From: an uncultured Aquimarina sp.
Lineage (GTDB): Bacteria > Bacteroidota > Bacteroidia > Flavobacteriales > Flavobacteriaceae
NCBI GenBank assembly: GCA_947498455.1
Contig: CANMKK010000003.1
Span: 1-64,000, forward strand
Reading direction: 5' to 3'
DNA: 64,000 nucleotides
Below the pieces are notes generated by a model. That model was not told the origin of the DNA. It searched no databases and saw only the letters and a program-made list of their open reading frames with translations. The translations under genes and the position numbers were made by a program. This document shows positions 1-8,187 of the stretch, piece by piece; the stretch's first letter is position 1, and each line of letters starts with the position of its first letter.

Positions 1-330
1 CATAGTTGATGACCTTTCCACCGAAGTTGATTAGTACTTCACTATAGTTAATGACCTTTTCACTGTAGCTTAGCAGTACTTCACCATAGTTGATGACCTT
101 TCCACCGAAGTTGATTAGTACTTCACTATAGTTAATGACCTTTTCACTGTAGCTTAGCAGTGCTTCACCATAGTTGACGACCTTTCCACCGAAGTTGATT
201 AGTACTTCACTATAGTTGATGACCTTTTCCACTGTAGCTTAGCAGTGCTTCACCATAGTTGATGACCCTTTACGCTGTAGTTAAGTAGTGCTTCACTACA
301 GTTAATGACCCTTTCACTGTAGCTGTGGAA
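1..330. repeat. Degenerate 21-base tandem repeat array (42/84-base higher order)
   Basis: About fifteen copies of a 21-base unit (near TAGTTGATGACCTTTTCAC) run from the window edge to about 330. Units pair into 42-mers and an 84-base higher-order unit that restarts at 85, 169 and 254, the last after one extra base. On the minus strand a unit is exactly seven codons. The frame is open from a GTG at 232 down to base 1, giving heptads such as EVLLSYS, EKVINYS, EVLINFG and GKVINYG. A TAA at 239-241 and single-base insertions near 228 and 270 break the frame at the right. It may be the end of a decayed heptad-repeat gene or a non-coding minisatellite; I cannot decide. Confidence 0.85.
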
Positions 331-747
331 TGCTAATTAACTGCGGTGAAGTATTAGTTTTCTATGTGATACATAGCTGGACAATACTGATAACAATCAA
401 TCATCCAGGGACAAACTCACGAGACATTCAGCGGACACAAAATTTTAGAATTTTTAGGCAAACCAAGGAGAATTAAATTCCAAAATGTGGTTGAAAAATA
501 AAGATTCGTAATACAGCATAATTTTTTTCTACTGATTCATATATCTGATAAGGGTAACAATAAAAACATATTTTTACTTCCTGGTACCTATAGTATTGCA
601 ATCTGGTTTCTAATAGATATTATTTCTGAATTTGATGTAGCTTCAATTTATCTTATTTTTAGAAAATCAAAAAAATAAGATAAATCCTATGGGAAATTTA
701 CAGTAAATTTAACCGTTAATCAGAATATAATTCGCAAGAAATAGTAT
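331..747. other. Gene-less AT-rich leader before the PAAR gene
   Basis: No open frame of credible size is present. The only structure I see is the long hairpin at 646-685, listed separately. The stretch presumably holds the promoter of the PAAR/effector unit, but no clear TAnnTTTG box stands out. Confidence 0.5.
646..685. promoter_or_regulatory. Perfect 15-bp hairpin upstream of the PAAR gene
   Basis: The arm at 646-660 (ATTTATCTTATTTTT) is perfectly complementary to 671-685, with a 10-base loop. It lies about 60 bases before the PAAR start. No T-run follows on either strand, so it is more likely an RNA leader structure or attenuator than a classical terminator. No function is shown. Confidence 0.5.
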
Positions 748-1464
748 ATGCCAGGACCAGTAGCCACCATAGGAAGTATGCATGTATGCCCGATGTGTTC
801 GGGTACCGTCCCACATGTAGGAGGTCCCGTTTCAGGACCGGGAGCTCCTAATATATTAATCAATGGAAAACCTGCTGCCTTAATGGGCGATATGTGTGTT
901 TGTGTAGGACCACCAGATGTCATAGCACAGGGAGCACCCTCCGTATTCTTTAATGGAGTACCCGTAGCCTGTCAGGGAGATATGACGGCTCACGGAGGCG
1001 TTATTACAGTAGGAGAGCCTAATGTAATTATTAGTACAGCAACACCCACACCATCCGTTACCTTGCCTGTTAGTAAAATACCATTTCCTAAAATCAGTAT
1101 CACCAATAGAGTGTTGGGAAATGCCAAAGAAGCCATTGCCAATCAGGAACAACTAAAAGCAGCAGCCGAAAACACCGAAGGAGAGCCTAGAATCTTTGGG
1201 GTGCAATGGGTTGTAGGAGGTCAGGTAATAAGAGCCTCTCATGTATTTTATGAAGTAACCGTAAAAGCACATGTATACAATATCCCTGAAGGCGAAGAGA
1301 TTACATTTTCTATAAAAAAACCAACAGAAATAACGGATGCCGATGGAAATAGAACAGCCTCAGAAGAAGATGTTATTGAACTAACGGGAACGGTACAAGA
1401 TAAAATGGTTGCAGTTACTTGGGAAATAGAAAAAACTGAAGAAGAAGCAAAACAAGATAGCTAA
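748..1464 (+). CDS. PAAR-domain protein, T6SS spike tip with C-terminal extension
   Basis: This 238-residue protein has a PAAR/DUF4280-type N-terminal half (about residues 1-110) built of glycine/proline-rich repeats (GGPVSGPGAPNILINGKPA, GDMCVCVGPPDVIAQG, GDMTAHGG). Cys and His residues are suited to binding the metal at the needle tip. PAAR proteins cap the VgrG spike of type VI secretion systems and carry effectors. Residues from about 140 to the end form a separate, beta-rich extension that may bind the effector encoded 2 bases downstream. The 2-base gap argues for co-transcription and a dedicated effector-carrier pair. No VgrG or sheath gene lies in the window, so the injection machine must be encoded elsewhere. 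Confidence 0.85.
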   Translation: MPGPVATIGSMHVCPMCSGTVPHVGGPVSGPGAPNILINGKPAALMGDMCVCVGPPDVIAQGAPSVFFNGVPVACQGDMTAHGGVITVGEPNVIISTATPTPSVTLPVSKIPFPKISITNRVLGNAKEAIANQEQLKAAAENTEGEPRIFGVQWVVGGQVIRASHVFYEVTVKAHVYNIPEGEEITFSIKKPTEITDADGNRTASEEDVIELTGTVQDKMVAVTWEIEKTEEEAKQDS

Positions 1465-1466
1465 CC

Positions 1467-4400
1467 ATGGTTACTGAAGAAGTCATAAAGAATCAAGAGA
1501 AAGGAACAAAATTGCGAGATGCGATGTATACGGTAGTATTGTCTGGTGGTGGGGCGACCAATGAAGAAAAACCAGTACTTGAGGCTTTGTTACCAGGAAT
1601 CAGACTACATTTTTTACGGTACGGTATGTTTCCTAAAAACGATAGTAATGTACATGCGATTAGAATCAAGGATAGGGAGGATGATAAATTTACTTTATCT
1701 GATGCAGATGTATCTAATGGAGATGTACAGAGCAATGATCACTTTAGAGTAATGGCAACTACCCTTAATGAAGGATATGTATACCTAATCAATGCAGAGA
1801 ACAAAAACGATTATCATGAGCTAGAGGTAGATGCCTATGGAATGCTAAAGCCCATACTATGGAGAGGAACTAACCTTAATAAAGATGGTAGAACACCAAA
1901 AGATTTTCGGATGTCTGGTGAGGAGAAGTCACATTATAGATTGGTGGCCAAAATCCAAAAAGAGGGAGGTATAAAATATTGGGCAGGTTATAGTCCGATA
2001 CAATGGTCGTATGAGTTACATAAATCCATGCTAAACGGATCTGATGATGATAAAAAGAAGATGCAAATGATTTTGGTTGAGTGCAAAGGAATCAAAAAAG
2101 GAGAAGAAAGAGCAACCGAACATATTTTACCGTACACCAAAGTGCAGATCGGTTATACTGAAACAGAAAATACACATCATAATATACGAACAACCCTAAA
2201 CCAAATTAATCAAACTGAAAAGCAAGAAGAAAAACGGGGGGATAATGACCTCTACGAGGATATGTTTATTACCCTAAATGATCCCATAGGTTGTGCCATG
2301 GATATAGGTGTTGTATTGGCTAATAAAATTGCTTACTTTGAAGCTTTTGTAGAATCTTTGGCAACTGGTGTTTCTCCAAAGAAAATAAAAAAAAGGATTC
2401 TTGAAGGAAAACCCAGAAAAAAAGCTACCAAAGGATCAGAACAGGAACAATTAGAAGCCTTGTTTGCTACAGCTCTGGCAACTTATCAGCTTGTTTATAA
2501 TGATTCGGAAATGGAGAATGACTATGATGGCGGAAAAATTGGTTTTTGGAATTTAGAGAGTAGTGGTAATGGTATTCATAAAGAAAAATTGATTAATGTT
2601 CTTGGAGTAAAAGAACGAAAGAAACTCCGTGAGGATATCGTACCTTTTAGAAAGCACTTTTGTGATATACTACAATCAGAATATTATAATACGTACTACA
2701 AAGGATATTTAGAAGATGGATTTTCTGGATTATTACAGAGCAAATTATTGGCAATACAGCATATTATTTTGCTGCGTACCAATCCAGACGACCTAGACAA
2801 ACATCTTGATCTTATCGCAGAGCGAAGTAAATACCCTGTAGCATTACAGAATGATATAGATGAGATCAATAAATTTCATGAAGATTTATTAAAAGATACC
2901 TCAGATATACCACTAGTACAATTGCTAAATGCAAACTTGGATTTGGACTATCTCGATGATAAAGAAGCTATATTATCACCCGCTTTATTAGATGACTTGG
3001 CCAATAAGACTGCTACCTTAATCAGTGAAAGTCTTAACGCACATATAGCATTGTCAGTGTCTGAAAAGATAAAATTTGAACTAATTTTTAATCGACTAAA
3101 AACCTTTAACTATAAAGGGAGTCCTGTTTTTCAGTTACGTATGCAAGAATTGGAGGCAGAATTAGCTAAGAATGCGTTGTTGCTAGATAGATCAAGAGTG
3201 CAGTTTTTAGGTTATAGAAATGGAAATCGCTTAGTAAAGATAAAAGCTGCTGATGGAATTGAATTGGTGGATGAGTACAAACCGAAGGGCCAAAATATAC
3301 TACAATTGGATGTAGAAACCATACCCAAAAAAACAACTCAACAGGTAAAGGGAGCTCAAAAAATATTTAACAGCGTTCACTTTACGGGGGTACTGGCATT
3401 ATTACAAATAGCAAATATTTCTTTTGCAACTAGACAGGTGGTTAAAGATTTTGATAAGAAAAATATTCTTAATTTTTTGGGAATTGCTTCAGAATTAAGA
3501 GGCGCGATTGCTTATTATCAAAGAGCAAGACTATTGAGTAAGGGGGTTACTTCTGGTATTAGGTTTGATGTTGTTTCTAACAGTGCTAAAAAATTCGGTA
3601 ATATTGGAAGTGTTATTACAATAGCTGTCTGTATTTGGGAATCCTATGATGCATTTTCTACAAGGGATCGAGATAGCGCTCTGGCTTGGAGTGGAGCGGC
3701 CGTAGCTTTTGCTACAGGTATTTTCGTTACAGGTCCTGCAGGTTGGCTCATTGGGGGATTAGGGATCGGTTTAGTGTTTATTGCTAATTATCTAAAGGAT
3801 ACTCCATTACAAACTTATTTTAAATATTTTATATTAAGTGATGCTGTAGCACAGGAGCGTAAAGACGAAGAACCTTGGGAGTATAACAAACGACTGTATA
3901 AAGATCGTACTAGATTATTAGATGACCCAGAGGAGGAGCCCTATGATACTTTTTCTGATTTACGAGTTGCACACCAAAAATTATTGGATCTAATTATATG
4001 TAGCGATATGGCGATTGCTCCCTATAAGGTGAGTAATATACGATCTATGCAAATAGGACATCATGGTGGGGCACAAGCTACTTTGACCACTAAGGATATA
4101 TCGGTATTTAAGATACAGACGTCTTTTCGTCAGTTTTTGCATAATGAAGAGCAGTATGAATTTAAAGTATTTATAACCAATAACAAAAGTAGTAATGTGC
4201 GAGAATTAGAGGAATGTAATCTTACATATAAAAAAACTATCATTAAGGATGATAGAGATATTCCAGCAGTAGAGTTGTTGGTACATGTTCCAAAAGAGGT
4301 ACATGAAGTACGCAAAAAGAAAGAGAATATATTTTCATTATTTCAGTTTGTATTGGTGTGCCGTCTTAAGATTGATAATGATAAATACTATCCATATACT

Positions 4401-4598
4401 TATATGGGTAGCGATAGATGGATGGCTGTAAAGACAGCACTGACGACCTCTAGAGTACATGATCTAAAGAATATGGATGGATTGTTATTTAAGCCACAGT
4501 TTCCACAAGAAGAAGGTAAGTTATACCGTAAAAATGTAAAAGTAGGCACTTTACCAGAAATCAAGGAGTGGAGTAAAAAATGGGAATTAAAAATATAG
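1467..4598 (+). CDS. Large VasX-like putative T6SS effector
   Basis: This 1043-residue protein has no signal peptide and is encoded directly behind a PAAR gene. The N-terminus (about 45-200) has the pattern of the VasX/BTH_I2691 N-terminal region (TLNEGYVYLI, then YGMLKPILW, then KYWAGYSPIQWSYEL). The middle is helical and charged. Hydrophobic segments at about 640-660, 711-727 and 745-782 (glycine/alanine-rich) precede an LKDTPL motif, as in pore-forming VasX-type toxins. The last 250 residues carry a soluble domain with SFRQFL and FVLVCRLKI motifs; two further versions of this domain survive as fragments downstream (5291-5785, 8181-8912). The gene ends inside or next to a putative immunity gene. 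The family assignment rests on recalled motifs and context, not on a search; pore formation is inferred. Confidence 0.65.
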   Translation: MVTEEVIKNQEKGTKLRDAMYTVVLSGGGATNEEKPVLEALLPGIRLHFLRYGMFPKNDSNVHAIRIKDREDDKFTLSDADVSNGDVQSNDHFRVMATTLNEGYVYLINAENKNDYHELEVDAYGMLKPILWRGTNLNKDGRTPKDFRMSGEEKSHYRLVAKIQKEGGIKYWAGYSPIQWSYELHKSMLNGSDDDKKKMQMILVECKGIKKGEERATEHILPYTKVQIGYTETENTHHNIRTTLNQINQTEKQEEKRGDNDLYEDMFITLNDPIGCAMDIGVVLANKIAYFEAFVESLATGVSPKKIKKRILEGKPRKKATKGSEQEQLEALFATALATYQLVYNDSEMENDYDGGKIGFWNLESSGNGIHKEKLINVLGVKERKKLREDIVPFRKHFCDILQSEYYNTYYKGYLEDGFSGLLQSKLLAIQHIILLRTNPDDLDKHLDLIAERSKYPVALQNDIDEINKFHEDLLKDTSDIPLVQLLNANLDLDYLDDKEAILSPALLDDLANKTATLISESLNAHIALSVSEKIKFELIFNRLKTFNYKGSPVFQLRMQELEAELAKNALLLDRSRVQFLGYRNGNRLVKIKAADGIELVDEYKPKGQNILQLDVETIPKKTTQQVKGAQKIFNSVHFTGVLALLQIANISFATRQVVKDFDKKNILNFLGIASELRGAIAYYQRARLLSKGVTSGIRFDVVSNSAKKFGNIGSVITIAVCIWESYDAFSTRDRDSALAWSGAAVAFATGIFVTGPAGWLIGGLGIGLVFIANYLKDTPLQTYFKYFILSDAVAQERKDEEPWEYNKRLYKDRTRLLDDPEEEPYDTFSDLRVAHQKLLDLIICSDMAIAPYKVSNIRSMQIGHHGGAQATLTTKDISVFKIQTSFRQFLHNEEQYEFKVFITNNKSSNVRELEECNLTYKKTIIKDDRDIPAVELLVHVPKEVHEVRKKKENIFSLFQFVLVCRLKIDNDKYYPYTYMGSDRWMAVKTALTTSRVHDLKNMDGLLFKPQFPQEEGKLYRKNVKVGTLPEIKEWSKKWELKI

Positions 4599-5290
4599 CG
4601 ATGGCAAGAAATAGAAAAAAGAATAAGTATTTCCCAAGAACAATAGAGGGAACACCTAGAATTATAGAACAACTACATGTTACTGAAAAAGGTTCAAAAT
4701 ATAAAAGGTTGGATAATGAAAAGTTAATCATAGATGAGTCTGGAAGTTCTGATATATATATATTTATGGGATTAGGATTCTGTATAGGGGCTATTTCATT
4801 AATTATTCATAATGAAATTAAAGAGGTAGAATCTTCGTTAATGGGTAATATTGTTTTTTTTCTAATCGGAATTTTATTTCTGATATACAACTATACAAGA
4901 CCTAGAAAATTAATTATTCTAGATCGAATGAAAGGAATGATTACCTTTCCTAATTATTTATGGGGTAGGCCATTTACAATATCTTTTGATGATATTAAGG
5001 TTACTTTTTCCAGTAAGAATTTTGGAGTGGTTCCTGGTCCACCTTTACTCACTATTATGCATCCTAATGGAATTACCAGCACAGATACGGGTACAGGTTT
5101 TGTATTTGAAGAATGGTGGTTAATGGTTTGGTATATGGATAAAAACCGTCCTTTACCGCCGGGTACAGCTTTTGATCCGTATCGTGATCAAGATTTTGAG
5201 CGTCGTAAGGCTGAGGGATTTCCAGAACCTTTATATCCCAGTACAATTTCAATACCGAGGCATCGATTAAAGAAAAAAGAGGCGCATTAG
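4580..5290 (+). CDS. Putative immunity protein 1, two-TM, WYMDKNRPLPPG family
   Basis: This 236-residue membrane protein overlaps the end of the effector gene. An alternative ATG at 4601, 2 bases after the effector stop, is equally plausible. It has a basic N-terminal tail, two TM helices at about 55-75 and 88-106, a beta-rich cytoplasmic or periplasmic domain starting LDRMKGMITFPNYLWG, and the box WYMDKNRPLPPGTAFDPYRD followed by FERRKAEGFP. Five full paralogues follow in the next 6 kb. A membrane protein next to a pore-forming-type effector is the expected arrangement for immunity (for example TsiV2 for VasX). The role is inferred from position and topology; I do not know a named family. 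Confidence 0.65.
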   Translation: MGIKNIAMARNRKKNKYFPRTIEGTPRIIEQLHVTEKGSKYKRLDNEKLIIDESGSSDIYIFMGLGFCIGAISLIIHNEIKEVESSLMGNIVFFLIGILFLIYNYTRPRKLIILDRMKGMITFPNYLWGRPFTISFDDIKVTFSSKNFGVVPGPPLLTIMHPNGITSTDTGTGFVFEEWWLMVWYMDKNRPLPPGTAFDPYRDQDFERRKAEGFPEPLYPSTISIPRHRLKKKEAH

Positions 5291-5785
5291 ACTTATGTTT
5301 GTCATGGTGTGACCTATTATGTACCCAAGGATCAGGTAGTAAAAGCATGTTATAATCATTATAATGTATATGGATATGCGGTAGAGATTGATTTTAACCA
5401 GTTTTTAAAACATCCGGATCAGGTAGAGGCTAAAGGGATTTTACAATATGCCAAAAAACCAGATACCACACCTTTTGATTTAGTGATAAAAAAAGCAACG
5501 GTAAATCGTACCCCAGAAGGACAGCAACGGCTGCAAGCAATATTAGTAGTGCCATCACAGTATCAGAATCAGGTACATCATCATACAAAATTGGTAATTG
5601 CACTACGGATTAGAGTAGATACGGAGCATCAGCATTATTTTCCATATCCATTACGGGAATCTGGAGAACGGTATATGGGGACTCGTTTTTTATTACACCG
5701 TACCGATCACGACCTACAGGAAAAAGACGATCAAAAAATTATTTTTGATACTTTAGCTAAACTCTCACAAGAAGACACATGGTAA
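5291..5785 (+). pseudogene. Headless effector C-terminus fragment (cassette 2)
   Basis: The open frame begins right after the stop of immunity gene 1 and encodes about 164 residues (a GTG at 5309 could start 158). It aligns with the last quarter of the large effector. YVCHGVTYYV matches the LIICSDMAIAPY region, EIDFNQFLKHPDQ matches QTSFRQFLHNEEQ, and LVIALRIRVDTEHQHYFPY matches FVLVCRLKIDNDKYYPY. Sequence identity is low apart from these motifs, so it is a different variant and not a recent duplicate. It lacks everything N-terminal, including the TM region, so it cannot act as a full effector. It overlaps the next immunity gene by the 7 bases ATGGTAA. It could be inert, or serve as a donor for recombination into the full gene. 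Confidence 0.7.
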
Positions 5786-6570
5786 AAGAAGAAATAGACC
5801 CTACACTATATAAGCGAAAAATAACCCATACGGAGTATCGTCATGGAGATAATAAAACTAAAAAAGGCGGATGGAGTCGTATGCTTCATCATCATATATC
5901 GAATAATAGGATTAAGTTATCTTCTAAAGCCATAAGCCCAAAAGCGACTTTCCAGAGTGCTAATAATAGGTATATGAAAATCAGCGCAGATGCTAATGTT
6001 ACACCAATATGGTTAGGAGGAGCATTTTTGATTTTATTTTTTATACTTGTTTATGTAGAGTTTAGGTTTCCAGAAGAAGAAACTCACTGGGGGTATATTC
6101 TTGCCATGATGTGTTTTTTTATAGGTTTTCTTTTTTTTCTACTCTATTATTTTACAATGCCAAAAAAGGAGTTTATTTGGAATCGTGAAGATGGCTTGGT
6201 CACTTTTCCAGGGTTTATGTGGCGCCCTAATATTACGATGCCTGTAGAGAAGGTTATTTTTATACGTTCCGCCCCAAGTGCCCAAGGTATGGGTTCTCAT
6301 TTATTACAAATAGCCAGACCAGATATATCGTATTCATTATATATGGCTAGTCTTGATAATACGTGTTATGAAGATTTATCCTTTTATTTATGGTATATGG
6401 ATAAGAACCGTCCTTTACCTCCCGGTACTGCTTTTGATCCCTATCGTGATCGAGATTTTGAGCGTCGTAAAGCAGCAGGTTTTCCGCCTCCAATTTTTGT
6501 TAGTGCCTTTGATACCCCAGAGGCAACACCAGAACAACAATCAGAACGTGAGCGTATAGGAGGATGGTAA
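5779..6570 (+). CDS. Putative immunity protein 2, two-TM paralogue
   Basis: This 263-residue protein begins MVKEEIDPTLYKRKITHTEY, a block shared with the next two genes. Two TM helices at about 73-93 and 103-124 precede a beta-rich domain (WNREDGLVTFPGFMWRP), the box WYMDKNRPLPPGTAFDPYRD and the ending AAGFPPPIFVSAFDTPEATP. Its start overlaps the upstream effector fragment and its end overlaps the next gene, both by ATGGTAA, so translation is probably coupled. It is nearly identical to the 6564 gene in its C-terminal half but differs in the TM region. It is the first immunity candidate for cassette 2. Confidence 0.7.
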   Translation: MVKEEIDPTLYKRKITHTEYRHGDNKTKKGGWSRMLHHHISNNRIKLSSKAISPKATFQSANNRYMKISADANVTPIWLGGAFLILFFILVYVEFRFPEEETHWGYILAMMCFFIGFLFFLLYYFTMPKKEFIWNREDGLVTFPGFMWRPNITMPVEKVIFIRSAPSAQGMGSHLLQIARPDISYSLYMASLDNTCYEDLSFYLWYMDKNRPLPPGTAFDPYRDRDFERRKAAGFPPPIFVSAFDTPEATPEQQSERERIGGW

Positions 6571-7358
6571 AAGAAGAAATAACCCCTACACTATATAAGC
6601 GAAAAATAACCCATACGGAGTATCGTCATAGAGATAAAAAAACTAAAAAAGGTGGATGGAGCCGGATGCTACACCATCATATATCTGATAATAAAGTAAA
6701 GTTATCTTATAAAGCTATTGACCCCAAGGCAGCGTTTCGGAAAGCTAATGATAAATATATGAAAATTAGTACAGATGCTAATGTAACACCAATATGGTTA
6801 GGAGGAACGTTTTTGCTAATGTTTATTGGCTCAATTTATGCTGCAGTTGTAGGAAACGATAGGGATACTCTAGGTACTTGGTACTATTTATTATTAACCT
6901 TCTTTTTTTTAGTTTTTCTTTTTTTTCTGGTCTATTATTTTACAATGCCAAAAAAAGAGTTTATTTGGAATCGTGAAGATGGTTTGGTAACTTTTCCGGG
7001 ATTTATGTGGCGTCCCAATATTACCATGCCTTTAGAGAAGGTTATTTTTATACGGTCTGCACCAAGTGCTCAGGGCATGGGTTCTCATTTATTACAAATT
7101 GCAAGACCAGATAAATCGTATTCATTATATATGGCTAGTTTGGATAATACCTGTTATGAAGATTTATCCTTTTATTTATGGTACATGGATAAGAACCGTC
7201 CTTTACCTCCCGGTTCTGCTTTTGATCTGTATCGTGATCGAGATTATGAGCGTCGTAAAGCAGCAGGTTTTCCACCACCTATTTTTGTTAGTGCTTTTGA
7301 TACACCAGAAGCAACAACAGAACAGCAAGCAGAACGTAAACGTATAGGAGGATGGTAA
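6564..7358 (+). CDS. Putative immunity protein 3, two-TM paralogue
   Basis: This 264-residue protein is the middle member of the tight triplet. The N-terminal block MVKEEITPTLYKRKITHTEY, the segment around WLGG, and the domain from FTMPKKEFIWNREDG to the end are almost the same as in the gene before it. The first TM helix and the loop between the helices (about 80-105) are divergent. Such localised divergence is what one expects of a specificity surface under selection, though mosaic recombination would look similar. Both ends overlap their neighbours by ATGGTAA. GGAGG directly abuts the ATG, so it is not a properly spaced ribosome binding site and is simply part of the preceding Gly-Gly-Trp codons. 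Confidence 0.7.
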   Translation: MVKEEITPTLYKRKITHTEYRHRDKKTKKGGWSRMLHHHISDNKVKLSYKAIDPKAAFRKANDKYMKISTDANVTPIWLGGTFLLMFIGSIYAAVVGNDRDTLGTWYYLLLTFFFLVFLFFLVYYFTMPKKEFIWNREDGLVTFPGFMWRPNITMPLEKVIFIRSAPSAQGMGSHLLQIARPDKSYSLYMASLDNTCYEDLSFYLWYMDKNRPLPPGSAFDLYRDRDYERRKAAGFPPPIFVSAFDTPEATTEQQAERKRIGGW

Positions 7359-8143
7359 AAGAAGAAATAACCCCTACACTATATAAGCGAAAAATAACCC
7401 ATACGGAGTATCGTCATGGAGATAAAAAAACCAAAAAAGGTGGATGGAGTCGGATGCTTCATCATCATATTACTGATAACAAAGTTAGCTTGTCTCAGGA
7501 GTGGTTGGATAGTAAAGGAAATTTTTTACAAGCGAATGATAAATTTTTAGAAAAAGTAGAATCCTCATATTTAACACCGATATGGGGAGGGGGTTTTTTT
7601 CTACTTATTATTATTATTATTATTATAGGAGGGTTTAAATTTCCTGATGAGATCAGTTCTATTCAGTATATAGTTCCATCGATACTAGCTTTTCTAGGTT
7701 TTCTTTTTTTTCTATTCTATTATTTTACGATGCCCAAAAAAGAAGCAATTTGGAATCGGGAAGATGGTTTGGTAACTTTTCCAGGGTTTATGTGGCGTCC
7801 CAATATTACCATGCCAATAGAGAAACTTGTTTTTGTGATGTCTTCACCGAGTCCTCAAGGTGGTGGAGCTTATGAATTACAAATAGCCAGACCAGATCGT
7901 TCCTATTCCTTATATCACTCCTTCATTGGTTATAATTGTTATGAAGATTTGTCTTTTTTGTTGTGGTATATGGATAAGAACCGTCCTTTACCTCCCGGTA
8001 CTGCTTTTGATCCCTATCGTGATCGAGATTTTGAGCGTCGTAAAGCAGCAGGTTTTCCGCCTCCAATTTTTGTTAGTGCATTTGATACCCCAGAGGCAAC
8101 ACCAGAACAACAATCAGAACGTGAGCGTATAGGAGGATGGTAA
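7352..8143 (+). CDS. Putative immunity protein 4, two-TM paralogue
   Basis: This 263-residue third member of the triplet shares the start block and the C-terminal box (WYMDKNRPLPPGTAFDPYRD to IGGW). Residues 40-105 and 160-190 differ from the other two (for example SSPSPQGGGAYELQ against RSAPSAQGMGSHLLQ). Helix one contains a run of isoleucines encoded by ATT repeats (about 7606-7630), a slippage-prone stretch. Its last 7 bases form the start of a fourth copy that decays after 16 codons (8137-8187). Confidence 0.7.
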   Translation: MVKEEITPTLYKRKITHTEYRHGDKKTKKGGWSRMLHHHITDNKVSLSQEWLDSKGNFLQANDKFLEKVESSYLTPIWGGGFFLLIIIIIIIGGFKFPDEISSIQYIVPSILAFLGFLFFLFYYFTMPKKEAIWNREDGLVTFPGFMWRPNITMPIEKLVFVMSSPSPQGGGAYELQIARPDRSYSLYHSFIGYNCYEDLSFLLWYMDKNRPLPPGTAFDPYRDRDFERRKAAGFPPPIFVSAFDTPEATPEQQSERERIGGW

Positions 8144-8187
8144 AATTTATAGAACATATAGTATATAAACGAAAAACAATCTATTAA
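8137..8187 (+). pseudogene. Relic start of a further immunity copy
   Basis: The ATG sits in the usual ATGGTAA overlap with the preceding gene. The frame then reads MVKFIEHIVYKRKTIY and stops. It matches the N-terminal block of the three preceding genes (MVKEEITPTLYKRKITH) for about 13 codons and is then replaced by effector C-terminal sequence. This marks a recombination junction between an immunity gene and an effector gene. Confidence 0.65.

Noticed and set aside
1..330. CRISPR array
   Set aside because: The units are contiguous 21-mers without spacers and with 84-base higher order; no cas genes nearby.
5073..5348. 91-codon minus-strand frame opposite immunity gene 1
   Set aside because: Antisense shadow of the conserved WYMDKNRPL region and fragment 2.
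6555..6566. AGGAGG before the immunity ATG as a Shine-Dalgarno site
   Set aside because: It abuts the ATG with no spacing and is explained by the Gly-Gly-Trp codons of the preceding gene.
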